Assembly: GCA_963798015.1 (NCBI GenBank)
Contig: CAWCSA010000020.1
Coordinates: 15,426 to 79,425, forward strand
From: Roseiarcus sp963798015
Lineage (GTDB): Bacteria; Pseudomonadota; Alphaproteobacteria; Rhizobiales; Beijerinckiaceae
DNA length: 64,000 bases
Direction: 5' to 3'
The position numbers and the translations under genes were made by a program. A model generated the notes under the pieces. That model was given only the letters and a program-made list of their open reading frames with translations. It was not told the DNA's origin and did no database searches. Positions 25,675 to 34,140 of the stretch are shown here, one piece after another. Position 1 is the stretch's first letter. Every line of letters begins with the position of its first letter.

Positions 25675-25821
25675 TTAGCGGCCAATCCCGACGTTGTTCT
25701 GCGCGTAGCTGGAGGGATTGTAGGGATTGCTGGTGGGATCGTTCGCGCAGAGGTTCGCCTGATTGGCGTTGCAGCCGGCGAGCGCGAGCGCCACAAAGGT
25801 GAGAACGATCGGGATCCGCAA
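25675..25821 (-). CDS. Tiny lipoprotein, copy 2 (TTG start)
   Basis: 48 residues: MRIPIVLTFVALALAGCNAN, with lipobox LAGC at residues 14-17, then a short mature part ending NPYNPSSYAQNNVGIGR. TTG start preceded by GGAGGA. It shares LAGCNANQA and the NPYNP-SYAQNN tail with the next gene upstream, so the two arose by tandem duplication. Two cysteines in total. Expected to be anchored in a membrane by its lipid; function unknown. Confidence 0.6.
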   Translation of the reverse strand: MRIPIVLTFVALALAGCNANQANLCANDPTSNPYNPSSYAQNNVGIGR

Positions 25822-25875
25822 TTCGCATCCTCCAGTTCAATGACAGACGGCGCCGTCGGCCTTCGCGACCGGCGC

Positions 25876-26055
25876 TCAGCGGCCGCCGCGTCCGGTGTTG
25901 TTCTGCGCGTAGCTGATGGGATTGTAGGGGTTGGTGTCCTCGTAATGGCCGGCGAAGACCTGGGAGGGCGGCTGCGATGAGGGGTTGACCGCCTGATTGG
26001 CGTTGCAGCCGGCAAGCGCGAACGCCGCGACCGCGAGGATGACGGGAAACCGCAT
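25876..26055 (-). CDS. Tiny lipoprotein, copy 1
   Basis: 59 residues from ATG 26053-26055: MRFPVILAVAAFALAGCNAN with lipobox LAGC, then a Ser/Pro/Gln-rich stretch and the shared tail NPYNPISYAQNNTGRGGR. A second in-frame ATG four codons upstream is possible, but GAAGG sits correctly for this one. It lies 54 bases upstream of its paralogue on the same strand. The mature peptide of about 42 residues has no recognised family. Confidence 0.65.
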   Translation of the reverse strand: MRFPVILAVAAFALAGCNANQAVNPSSQPPSQVFAGHYEDTNPYNPISYAQNNTGRGGR

Positions 26056-26067
26056 GGGCGCCTTCAT

Positions 26068-26824
26068 TTTGGAGACCGGCGGCCGGAGGAGCGCTTGGTC
26101 GACGCGCGGGAGAACTCGGCCATCAGGTTCCCCCTAGGTTGCATACGCGGTTTGGCCAGCCGATCGGCCCAGCTGAAAACCGCCACCACGGAGCGGCTTT
26201 GGCGGCTCGGAAATGTCCACGCGTCGCCACGACACAAGATGAGCCCTCGGTCGCGTTTCGCTATCTCCTTCAACACGCTGTCGAGAAAGACACTTCAAAG
26301 AACACTTCTATGCGGTCTACAAATCCGATTCGTCGGAACTGAGGCCGAATTGCACGGGAATCAGAAATGCAAACAATCTCTTCCATCAAAACGGAATCAG
26401 TGTTATACCGTTTCCTGTCGCGAAACCAAGATCGGAATGTATGCGGATGCTGCTAGGAACGGGAAGGGGTATATCGCTCAGGCGGTGTGAATAGCAGACT
26501 GAGGACAGAGAAAGTTTTTACTCCAAACGGCTGTAACCCATTGAAAAGTCTCGTTTCGAAAAAATAAACGCTAGTAAATGCAAGCAAATTTACTAGCGTT
26601 TACTAGCGTTTACTAGCGTTTACTTGCGCTTATTTGCACGGCGCCTGCCGATGAAGCCGGCGTTACAGCAAATTGTACTTTAAGGATGCGCCCAAGCAGC
26701 CGTACGGGGAACGAGATGAGGCGCTAACGGCCTACCGGATCGCCGCGTCGGCCTCCGGCCTCCACGCGATGACATTCGCAAGTACGCACTAGGCTTCAGC
26801 GCGCAATTCGCGCCCGCCCGCCCC
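26068..26824. other. Gene-poor, partly AT-rich region
   Basis: About 750 bases between the lipoproteins and dapD. A 131-codon frame at 26095-26490 has no protein-like features and is not called. The segment 26500-26640 is clearly AT-richer than its surroundings and holds the iteron-like array described separately. Nothing else was recognised. Confidence 0.6.
26566..26640. repeat. Iteron-like array of 10-bp direct repeats with an inverted partner
   Basis: Three perfect head-to-tail copies of TTTACTAGCG start at 26589, 26599 and 26609, followed by the variant TTTACTTGCG at 26619 and a degenerate CTTATTTGCA. The sequence AAACGCTAGTAAA at 26566-26578 is the exact inverse of TTTACTAGCGTTT at 26589-26601. 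A 10-base period places every site on the same face of the helix, as in iterons or cooperative regulator sites. Confidence 0.75.
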
Positions 26825-27682
26825 TCACTCCCTGAGCAACTCGTTGATGCCCGTCTTCGCTCTTGTCTGGGCGTCGACGGTCTTCACGATCACGGCGCAA
26901 TAGAGGGATGGTCCGGGCGAACCGTCGGGCAGCGGCTTGCCGGGGAGGGCGCCCGGCACCACCACGGAATAGGGCGGCACATGGCCGATGTGGACGGCGC
27001 CGGTGGTCCGGTCGATGACCTTGGTCGAGGCGGAGATGAAAACGCCCATCGATAGGACCGCGCCCTGGCCGACGATGACGCCTTCCACGACCTCCGAGCG
27101 CGCGCCGACGAAGCAATCGTCCTCGATGATGGTCGGGTTGGCCTGCAGCGGCTCGAGCACCCCGCCAATGCCGACGCCGCCGGAGAGATGCACGTTCTTG
27201 CCGATCTGCGCGCATGAGCCGACCGTGACCCAGGTGTCGACCATGGTCTTCTCATCGACATAGGCGCCGAGATTGACGAAGCTCGGCATCAGCACGACGT
27301 CGCGGGCGATGAAGGCCGAGCGCCGCACGATCGCGCCCGGAACGGCGCGGAAGCCGGCTTCCTTGAAGCGATTCTCGCCCCAACCTTCCAGCTTCGAGGG
27401 GATTTTGTCCCACCAGTTCGCTTGGCCCGGTCCGCCGTCAATAAGGGCATTGTCGTTGAGGCGGAAACTGAGGAGCACCGCCTTCTTCAGCCACTGGTTG
27501 ACCTTCCACGAATTCGGCCCGGTCGCGCCGGGCAGCTTCTCCGCCACCCGCACCTTGCCGCGGTCAAGCAGATCGAGCGCCTCGTCCACCGCATCACGCG
27601 CGTCGCCCTTCGTCGCCGAATTGATCTTGGCGCGATCTTCGAAGACCTTTTCGATCTGGGTCTGAAGGCGGACGTCGGTCAT
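26825..27682 (-). CDS. dapD: 2,3,4,5-tetrahydropyridine-2,6-dicarboxylate N-succinyltransferase
   Basis: 285 residues, full length. N-terminal helical domain, then the left-handed beta-helix of hexapeptide repeats from about residue 110, including SAFIARDVVLMPSFVNLGAY, GSCAQIGKNVHLSGGVGIGG and EDDCFVGARSEVVEGVIVG. The C-terminus contains LPGKPLPDGSPGPSLYCAVI, typical of DapD. It transfers succinyl from succinyl-CoA in the lysine/diaminopimelate pathway. ATG 27680-27682. No other dap genes are in the window. Confidence 0.96.
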   Translation of the reverse strand: MTDVRLQTQIEKVFEDRAKINSATKGDARDAVDEALDLLDRGKVRVAEKLPGATGPNSWKVNQWLKKAVLLSFRLNDNALIDGGPGQANWWDKIPSKLEGWGENRFKEAGFRAVPGAIVRRSAFIARDVVLMPSFVNLGAYVDEKTMVDTWVTVGSCAQIGKNVHLSGGVGIGGVLEPLQANPTIIEDDCFVGARSEVVEGVIVGQGAVLSMGVFISASTKVIDRTTGAVHIGHVPPYSVVVPGALPGKPLPDGSPGPSLYCAVIVKTVDAQTRAKTGINELLRE

Positions 27683-27896
27683 GGGCTATCCTGAAATTAA
27701 AAGCGCGGGACGTTTCGTCGCCCGATCAGGGCTTGTCAACGGCTGCGGTTCCGAGACTGTTCGAAGCGAGCTCGCCATGTTTGCTGGAAACGACAGGCGT
27801 GTCTCACCGACATTTGACCTTGTCGGGCGCTTGAAACCAAGGCAAACCAGAGCGATCTGAGCTGCGTTGGCGTCCTCATAGGCGAGGGTTTAGATC

Positions 27897-28157
27897 ATGG
27901 CAAAATTGACAATCGTCGCCGCCTTCCTGCTCGCGACGACTGCGGGCGGCGCGGTCTTCGGGCAAGACAACAAACTTATCGCGCCGGAGCTCGGCAAACC
28001 CGCGCCGGGCCATCTTCTGGATCAGGACTATCTGGCGCCGACCGGCGCGACCGTCCCCCAGCCAGGCGTTCCTCAAGGGTCGGGACCGACCGCGCTCGAT
28101 CGCAAGATTCAGCAACAGGATAACGCCATCGATAATAGCATCTGTAAGGGGTGCTGA
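27897..28157 (+). CDS. Small secreted hypothetical protein (86 aa)
   Basis: Signal peptide MAKLTIVAAFLLATTAGGAV (cut near VFGQ). The mature part of about 62 residues is rich in Pro, Gly and Gln, has a QDYLAPTGATVPQPGVPQ stretch, a helical ALDRKIQQQDNAIDN segment, and ends CKGC, the only two cysteines. Not recognised. A vicinal Cys pair at the extreme C-terminus suggests a disulfide or metal contact; this is inference. Confidence 0.6.
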   Translation: MAKLTIVAAFLLATTAGGAVFGQDNKLIAPELGKPAPGHLLDQDYLAPTGATVPQPGVPQGSGPTALDRKIQQQDNAIDNSICKGC

Positions 28158-28260
28158 GCCGCCCGGGCTCGGCATTCCGAGGCTGACCGACAGCCTACCT
28201 GACGGTGACCTGCCGATTCTCCCGCAGAATCGTCACTGCGCGGCCTTAAAACAACGAGCC

Positions 28261-28554
28261 TCATAGTAACCGTCTCAGCACGCCTTCGAGGTTGCGAAAG
28301 ACATCGTCGTTTGTGAAGCGCAGAACGTCATAACCTTGTGCGGCGAGCGAGGCCGAGCGGGTGGCGCAGTCGATTTCGATGATCATGCGCCCCTCGAAGC
28401 AGGCGAAGTCGGCGATGAAGCCGCCAAGGATAACCTGGCGACGAAACCGGAAGCCCGCGACTTGCTCGCGCCGGAGCCCTTGCCATAGGCGCCGCTCGGC
28501 GCTGGTCGAGTTGCGTCTGAGGCTTCGCGTGAAAGTCCTTAATCGGACGGGCAT
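28261..28554 (-). CDS. DUF559 nuclease-like protein with an internal deletion
   Basis: 97 residues. Begins LRTFTRSLRRNSTSAERRLW, then REQVAGFRFRRQVILGGFIADFAC and MIIEIDCATRSASLAAQGYDVLRFTNDDVFRN, all of the DUF559 (Vsr-like restriction-endonuclease fold) pattern. In complete members the EID is followed by a Gly/His-containing segment and an Asp-x-x-Arg before the QGY motif. Here about a dozen residues including that histidine are missing in frame, so catalysis is doubtful. No methyltransferase gene is nearby. Confidence 0.7.
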   Translation of the reverse strand: MPVRLRTFTRSLRRNSTSAERRLWQGLRREQVAGFRFRRQVILGGFIADFACFEGRMIIEIDCATRSASLAAQGYDVLRFTNDDVFRNLEGVLRRLL

Positions 28555-28667
28555 GGCGCGACCCCCCACCCTGTCCCGCCACCACAAGGGGGGCGGGACG
28601 CCCGTCTCGACAGGCGAGCCCTTGTCGCCTTCGCGCCATAGCCGGGCGCCGCAAGTCAGTGGCTCGC

Positions 28668-29123
28668 CTACTCCACCGTCACCTGCGTCTTCACCGAATT
28701 GGCGATGAAGCAGATTTCGTGAGCTTGGTGGTGGAGGCGGTCGAGCTCCTCCTTCGAGGGCGCGGCGCTCGCCCATTCGATTTTTGGCCGGAGCTTCACC
28801 TTGGTCACCGCCAGTCGGCCCGGCGCGATTTCCTCGGTCGTTCCTTGCGCGCTGTCTTCGTAGGCGGTTATTGTGAAGCCCGCCATCCGCGCCAGATGCA
28901 GGAATGAAAGCATATGGCAGCTCGAGAGCGAGGCGACCAGCATCTCCTCCGGGTCGACGGCGGCCTCGACCGCCCATTTGCCGACAACATGGGGCGAAGC
29001 CGAGGCCGGAACCTCCGTCCCGCCGTCGAAGCTTACCGTATGCGCGCGGCTGAACCGGCCCTTGAGGAAGTCCTCGCCGCTCTCCTTCGCCGCCCATTTA
29101 ATCTCTGCAAGATGGGTCGCCAT
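28668..29123 (-). CDS. OsmC family protein
   Basis: 151 residues, the typical length. Features include VDPEEMLVASLSSCHMLSFLHLA with the first redox cysteine and HEICFIANSVKTQVTVE with the second, the pair that reduces organic hydroperoxides in OsmC/Ohr proteins. The sequence is nearer the YhfA/OsmC side than Ohr. Likely cytoplasmic. ATG 29121-29123. It ends about 110 bases before the DUF559 gene on the same strand. Confidence 0.9.
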   Translation of the reverse strand: MATHLAEIKWAAKESGEDFLKGRFSRAHTVSFDGGTEVPASASPHVVGKWAVEAAVDPEEMLVASLSSCHMLSFLHLARMAGFTITAYEDSAQGTTEEIAPGRLAVTKVKLRPKIEWASAAPSKEELDRLHHQAHEICFIANSVKTQVTVE

Positions 29124-29257
29124 GGTTCCTCATCGCCTGTGAGTTGGTTCGCGTTATCAGACGACCGTACGCCTGGGAGAGCCCGACTGGCAGATTGAAA
29201 TGGATCAAAAGGGTCTCTGCCGAGTTTCTCCTGTTAACTGGATAAGGAGATGGACGC

Positions 29258-29635
29258 ATGGGGCGCTTGACCGACGCGGACGTGGAAGCCTTGGAGAAGG
29301 ACATTTCGCCGACGCTTGCCGAACTCGCCGAAACGATTGGCAAGAAGGCGAACGCGACGGCCGTATTCGGTTCACCTATCGTCGATAGCGGAACAACCGT
29401 GATTCCTGTCGCAAGCGCGCGCTTTGGTCTGGCCGGAGGCGACGGTTTTATAGCCAAAGGCGTCGGCGGCGGCATGACGGCAAGGCCTTTGGGCTTCATC
29501 GTGATCGACCAGAATGGCGTTCGCTTCCAGAAGACGCCAAGCCGTTCTGTGACCGCGCTGGCGGTCGGCGTTGTCCTCGGGCTCGCGCTGGCGATGCGGC
29601 TCTCCCGGCCGCCGAGGCCAAGAATCACGCGGTAG
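29258..29635 (+). CDS. GerW/YtfJ-like protein with a C-terminal membrane segment
   Basis: 125 residues. Core pattern ATAVFGSPIVDSGTTVIPVASARFGLAGGDGF, then a Gly-rich GVGGGMTARPLGFIVID, as in the GerW (YtfJ) family first described from Bacillus spores. The last 30 residues add a hydrophobic segment (VTALAVGVVLGLALAMRL) and a basic end. Alphaproteobacteria do not sporulate, so the role must differ and is unknown. Preceded by GGAGATGG before the ATG. Confidence 0.75.
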   Translation: MGRLTDADVEALEKDISPTLAELAETIGKKANATAVFGSPIVDSGTTVIPVASARFGLAGGDGFIAKGVGGGMTARPLGFIVIDQNGVRFQKTPSRSVTALAVGVVLGLALAMRLSRPPRPRITR

Positions 29636-29868
29636 AATCATCTGAGGACGTCGCTGCAGCGGCGTCGAGTCGGGCCTTGCGCGCATAATACAATCGCATT
29701 TTACCTGCTTTCGAGCGGAAATGCGCTTGTCCGCGGCGACATTCATGCCCTTCGTCAGTAACGCAGCCACATTTCCCGTGCGCGTTCGGGTTGTATCGCA
29801 ATAACGTTCTATGGCATGGTCCGCCCACGCGACGACGGCGAGGAACGCCGGATCGCAGGGAGGAAGTT

Positions 29869-30897
29869 ATGACTGACGAGAAATTGGTATCGGACGATCG
29901 CCGCAAGCTGATGAAGGCTGCGGCCATGGGCGCTGGGGCCGCCGCTCTTTTCGGCGGATTGGGCGTCAACCCGTTTATTTCCGCGGCACTGGCCGAGGCG
30001 GCCGGAATGTCGCCGAAGCCGCTCAAGGCGGCATTCTCCAACGCCGGATTGCAGGCGACCTGGTGCGCGCAGGGCAAGCAGGCGGCCGAATATTGGGGCA
30101 AGCTGTTCAACGTCGACGTGACCTGGTTCGACGGTCAGCTCGACGCGGTCAAGCAACGCGCCGCGATCGACAACATGGCCTCGCAGAAGTGGGATTTCGT
30201 CGCCATCCAGGCATTCGGAATCGGCACCCTGACCGCGCCGGTCAACAAGATGATCGACGCCGGAATTCCGGTCATCGATATGGACACGCTGATCGCGCCG
30301 CTCGACACGATCAAAGTCCTGACGTTGCTCGCGCCGAACAATGAATTCATGGGCGCATCGGTCACCCAGGCGCTCGTCGACGCCATCAACGGCGAAGGCA
30401 ATATCATTATGACTCAGGGCGCGCTCGGCCACACTGGCGCGCAAGGCCGCGCCAAGGGCTTCCACTCCGTCGTCTCGAAATACCCGAAGCTCAAGGTGCT
30501 CGACGAGCAGCCGGCAGACTGGGACGTGACCAAGGTGGCGCGAATCTGGGAGACGCTGCTCACGAAGTATCCGAAGATCGACGCGGCCTACTTCCACAAT
30601 GACGACATGGCGCTCGCCGCCTACAAGGTGATGCAGGCGAAGGGACGCACCGACATCAAGATCGGCGGTTGCGACGCCATGCCGCCGGCAATCAAGGCGG
30701 TCGAGGCGGGCCAGATGCTCGCGACCGTCCGCAACCCGTCCTGCCGCATCCATGGCGGGTCGATCGTCGCCGGCGTACAGGCCGTGCTTCAGGGCGCCAA
30801 GGCCGGGATCCCCAAGAACATCGTCACGGACGGGCCGGTGGTCACCAAGTTGAACGCCGCCGGGATGCTGTGGATGGAGGAGCAGTTCCTCATCTAA
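29869..30897 (+). CDS. Sugar-type ABC transporter substrate-binding protein
   Basis: 342 residues from ATG 29869 with GGGAGGAAG upstream. N-terminus has a twin-arginine motif (DDRRKLMKAAAMGAGAAALF), indicating Tat export to the periplasm. The mature part is a type I periplasmic-binding fold as in RbsB/XylF: KQAAEYWGKLFNVDVTWFDG, NDDMALAAYKVMQAKG, IGGCDAMPPAIKAVEAGQMLATV. It is first of a complete three-gene transporter (binding protein, ATPase, permease) with 15- and 19-base gaps. The ligand is unknown. Confidence 0.9.
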   Translation: MTDEKLVSDDRRKLMKAAAMGAGAAALFGGLGVNPFISAALAEAAGMSPKPLKAAFSNAGLQATWCAQGKQAAEYWGKLFNVDVTWFDGQLDAVKQRAAIDNMASQKWDFVAIQAFGIGTLTAPVNKMIDAGIPVIDMDTLIAPLDTIKVLTLLAPNNEFMGASVTQALVDAINGEGNIIMTQGALGHTGAQGRAKGFHSVVSKYPKLKVLDEQPADWDVTKVARIWETLLTKYPKIDAAYFHNDDMALAAYKVMQAKGRTDIKIGGCDAMPPAIKAVEAGQMLATVRNPSCRIHGGSIVAGVQAVLQGAKAGIPKNIVTDGPVVTKLNAAGMLWMEEQFLI

Positions 30898-30912
30898 CGT
30901 CATCGAAGCCCG

Positions 30913-32403
30913 ATGGCGCTGCTCGAACTGACTGACATTTCGAAGTCGTTTGGCGGCGTCCAGGCGCTTCGGAATGTCGACTTCGCGCTGAACGCCGGTC
31001 AGATCCATGGTCTGGCCGGCGAGAACGGCGCCGGCAAAAGCACGATGATGAAGATCATCGCCGGCGTCCATTCGGCCAATTCGGGCACAATGCGCGTCGA
31101 GGGCAAGGAAGTTCATTTCCGTTCGACGCGCGACGCCTTGGCGGCAAGCATCGGCATGGTGCATCAGGAGCTCAGCGTCGCTCCGGAATTGACCGTCGCC
31201 GAAAACGTCTTTTTCGGCAGCCAGCCCGTGAATGGACTGGGCATTGTCACCTGGCGGCGGATGGCCGAGCGCGCGGCGGAAGAGCTCAAGAACCTCGGGC
31301 TCGACATCAATCCGCGTGCGCGACTCGGCGATTTCCCGATCGGGGTGCAGCAGCTCGTCGAGCTGTCGCGCGTTCTGTTCTCCGGCGCGCGCATCATCAT
31401 CCTGGACGAGCCGACCTCCGCTTTGTCGCCCCCCGAGATCGAAAGGTTGTTCGGCGTCCTCGCGAAGCTGCGCGAAAAAGGTCGAAGCATCATCTTCATC
31501 TCGCATTTCCTCGACGACATTCTCAAGATCTCGAACGCGATCACCATTTTCCGCAACGGGCGCAAGGTGGAGACGGCTGAGGTCACCCCGGCGATCGACA
31601 AGGCCTGGATCATCGAGCGCATGATCGGCACGGGTCGCGAGGAGCTCGAGGAAAGTTACCTCGGAGAGATCAAGCTCAATAGCCGCCCCGAGGCGCCGGT
31701 CGTGCTGCGGGCAAAAGATCTGACGTTCTCGCCCTCTTATCGCAATCTCACATTCGAGGCGCGCGCCGGCGAGGTTCTCGGCATTTACGGTTTCATGGGC
31801 TGCGGGCAGCTCGAATTGGCGCGGACTTTGTTCGGGAAGTATCGCCCCGGGAGCGGCGCGCTTGAGATTGACGGCAAAATGACGACGCTGAAGAGCACGA
31901 CGGCGGCCAAGAAGGCGGGCGTCGCTTATGTCGCCGAGAGCCGCCGCACGATGCTGTTCGGCGACGAGCCCGTGTACAAGAATGTTTCCATTGCCGTCCT
32001 CGAGCGCCTGTCAAAATGGCTCTTGAAGCCGGACCGCGAGCGGGAGATCGCCAAGGTTCAGGTCAAGAATCTCGACGTCCGTCCGCCCGATGTCGAATGG
32101 CGCCTCGGCGGTCTCTCCGGCGGCAATCAGCAGAAGGTCGCGCTGGCGAAATGGCTGACCCATCCGCCCCGGATTCTCCTGCTGGCTGAACCGACGCGGG
32201 GCATGGACGTTGGCGCCAAGGAGGATGTCGTCAGGATCGTGCGGCATTTGCGCGATCAGGGCATCGCCATCGTCGTCTTTTCCACAGAGCCGGAAACCGT
32301 GCTCTCGCTTGCCGACCGGGTGCTGGTTATGCGCAAGGGCGAGATCGCGCACGAATTCGCTGACGAAGCGATCAGCAAGGATCGGCTGCTCGCCGCCGCC
32401 TGA
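30913..32403 (+). CDS. Sugar-type ABC transporter ATP-binding protein (RbsA/XylG-like)
   Basis: 496 residues with two ATPase halves. First half has Walker A GENGAGKST (about residue 37), a signature-like region VQQLVELSRVLFSGARIIILDEPTSAL with Walker B. In the second half the Walker A equivalent is degraded to GFMGCGQLE, the signature is LSGGNQQKVALAKWL, and LLLAEPTRGMDVGAK is the Walker B/D-loop, with Ala-Glu in place of Asp-Glu. Degenerate second-half motifs are usual for this family. It powers the importer made with its neighbours. Confidence 0.92.
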   Translation: MALLELTDISKSFGGVQALRNVDFALNAGQIHGLAGENGAGKSTMMKIIAGVHSANSGTMRVEGKEVHFRSTRDALAASIGMVHQELSVAPELTVAENVFFGSQPVNGLGIVTWRRMAERAAEELKNLGLDINPRARLGDFPIGVQQLVELSRVLFSGARIIILDEPTSALSPPEIERLFGVLAKLREKGRSIIFISHFLDDILKISNAITIFRNGRKVETAEVTPAIDKAWIIERMIGTGREELEESYLGEIKLNSRPEAPVVLRAKDLTFSPSYRNLTFEARAGEVLGIYGFMGCGQLELARTLFGKYRPGSGALEIDGKMTTLKSTTAAKKAGVAYVAESRRTMLFGDEPVYKNVSIAVLERLSKWLLKPDREREIAKVQVKNLDVRPPDVEWRLGGLSGGNQQKVALAKWLTHPPRILLLAEPTRGMDVGAKEDVVRIVRHLRDQGIAIVVFSTEPETVLSLADRVLVMRKGEIAHEFADEAISKDRLLAAA

Positions 32404-32422
32404 CGATAGGATTAAGTCGCAT

Positions 32423-33457
32423 ATGGATATGCAGAGCGCTGAGGCCGGATCCACACGCGCCTTTCGTCTGGGCGATTTCCTGCGCGATCAATTGCGCAAC
32501 ATCGCGCCCTTCATAACCCTGATCGCGCTCGTCGCCTTCTTCAGCATCGCGAGCCCGAGTTTCGCCTCGATCGGCAATCTGGAGAACATCCTCCAGCAGG
32601 TGTCGATTACCGCGATCATGGCCGTCGGTCTGACCTTCGTGATTCTCACGGCGGAGATCGACCTCTCGGTCGGCGCGATCGCCAACGCCACCGCGATCGT
32701 GCTCACGTATTTCACGCTGCAGCCCGACTACGTGAACATCGCCAATCTGCCGATGCCAGGCGCCATCGCCATCATTCTGGCCCTCTTGGCGTGCGGCGCG
32801 CTTGGGCTGCTTACCGCCTTCGGCGTGACCCGCATCGGCATCCCGTCCTTCATCATGACGCTCGCCATGATGCAGATCGGCGCTGGCATATCAGCGGTTC
32901 TGGTGCGCGGCCAGATCGCTTATTCGGTCCCCCCACTCATTCTGACGCTTGGATCCAAGACGCTCTTCGGCCTGCCGTGGATCATCATCGTCGCCGCGGT
33001 CTTGCTGCTCGTCGCCCATCTCGTGCTGACCTACACGCGTTTCGGGCGCTATGTTTACATGGTCGGCGGCAACCGCGAGGCGGCGGAATATTCGGGCGTC
33101 AACGTCCGCTTCGTCGTCGGCGCGGTGATGGTGATCTCGGCCGTGTGCTCAGGATTCGCCGGCATGGTCGGCGTCGCCTATTTCGGCAGCGCCCAGCAGA
33201 ACGAGTTCGACACGTTCCTGCTCGACGCCATCGCCGCCGTGGTGGTCGGCGGCACCAGCCTGTTCGGCGGGCGCGGCGGCATCGGCAACACGATCGTCGG
33301 CCTGTTCGTGCTCGGCGTCCTCAACAACGGCCTCGACTACGTCAAGATCGACAGCTTCCTCAAGATCCTGATCCGCGGCCTGATCCTGCTGATCGCGCTG
33401 ATCATCAACGTCTATGCCGAACGGTTGCGCACAGCGCGGAGCGGGGCGGCCACCTGA
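32423..33457 (+). CDS. Sugar-type ABC transporter permease (RbsC/XylH-like)
   Basis: 344 residues, about 9-10 membrane helices. Contains AVGLTFVILTAEIDLSVGAI, the family's signature helix, and GRYVYMVGGNREAAEYSGVN, the cytoplasmic coupling loop that contacts the ATPase, plus DAIAAVVVGGTSLFGGRGG near the end. Start ATG 32423, 19 bases past the ATPase stop. It completes the importer. The next frame (33454) overlaps its stop codon. Confidence 0.92.
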   Translation: MDMQSAEAGSTRAFRLGDFLRDQLRNIAPFITLIALVAFFSIASPSFASIGNLENILQQVSITAIMAVGLTFVILTAEIDLSVGAIANATAIVLTYFTLQPDYVNIANLPMPGAIAIILALLACGALGLLTAFGVTRIGIPSFIMTLAMMQIGAGISAVLVRGQIAYSVPPLILTLGSKTLFGLPWIIIVAAVLLLVAHLVLTYTRFGRYVYMVGGNREAAEYSGVNVRFVVGAVMVISAVCSGFAGMVGVAYFGSAQQNEFDTFLLDAIAAVVVGGTSLFGGRGGIGNTIVGLFVLGVLNNGLDYVKIDSFLKILIRGLILLIALIINVYAERLRTARSGAAT

Positions 33458-33735
33458 GCTTTGTTCGCCACACGATCGTAACAAGCGCTCTGCTCTTCGC
33501 CGCGACAGGGGCGGTTGCGGCGGGAAGCGGCGGCCGCGTTTTGACAGCCTCGGACGTGGTCGCCATCCGCATCATCGACCATCCGGAACTGGACACGACC
33601 ACGCGCGTCGAGCCAGACGGGACGATCAACTTTCCCTATGTCGGCCGCATCAAGGCCGCTGGGCGGACGGAGGACGATCTGGGGCGGGCGATTGGCCGGC
33701 GGCTGGTCGAACTGAAAATTCTTGCCGGGCCTTGA
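33454..33735 (+). pseudogene. N-terminal fragment of a polysaccharide-export (Wza-like) protein
   Basis: Open frame overlapping the permease stop. It reads a signal-peptide-like stretch (VTSALLFAATGAVAAGSGG), then LTASDVVAIRIIDHPELDTTTRVEPDGTINFPYVGRIKAAGR, the poly-export domain pattern, and stops after VELKILAGP. Complete family members continue well past this point (SLBB domains), so only the first domain remains. No ATG, GTG or TTG suits the start; only CTG at 33454 or an internal TTG would serve. Probably a remnant, though a one-domain product is conceivable. Confidence 0.5.
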
Positions 33736-34140
33736 TTTTAGGAGAGCGGCGAGAGGGCCGTTAGAGAAGGCCGGTCCAATCTCACCCCTCACGGGGAGGC
33801 CTAATCACATAATACGCCAGCATTGAAATCAGAGCCATGCACCCCATCTGTACATCTGTCCAGCGCTTGAGCTGGATGAACACGAATAAGAAAAGACCAG
33901 AACCAAAATGCTTTGCCCATCAAATACCGATCGCCACGGAGAGCGGTCGGTTTCGCCGCTCCTCGTGTGCGATCTCCGCGCACAGCTTGCGCCCTTGAAC
34001 CGCTACGGTCCTTCCGGCCTCGGCGTCGCCGTCGCTGACGGCCTTCACGCGCTCATCGGCGTGTCGCGCAAGGCGGTTGGCGCCGCACTCACACGCTCCG
34101 AGTCGCACCAACTGGCTGCATAAGGCTCGCGTCGTGGGGT
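33736..34140. other. Intergenic region without a supported gene
   Basis: About 400 bases between the truncated export gene and homospermidine synthase. A small hairpin with arms CCTC and GAGG around CACGGG lies near 33786. Short open frames on both strands (33908-34123, 33920-34171) show no protein-like pattern and are not called. Confidence 0.5.

Noticed and set aside
26095..26490. 131-codon open frame upstream of the iteron array
   Set aside because: No family pattern, no convincing ribosome site and irregular composition.
27897..28157. Small secreted protein as the missing bufferin precursor
   Set aside because: It has only two cysteines at the very end and no bufferin-like core, and no SigF-like promoter was noticed before it.
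29809..31506. 565-codon minus-strand frame over the ABC transporter genes
   Set aside because: Shadow of the binding-protein and ATPase genes.
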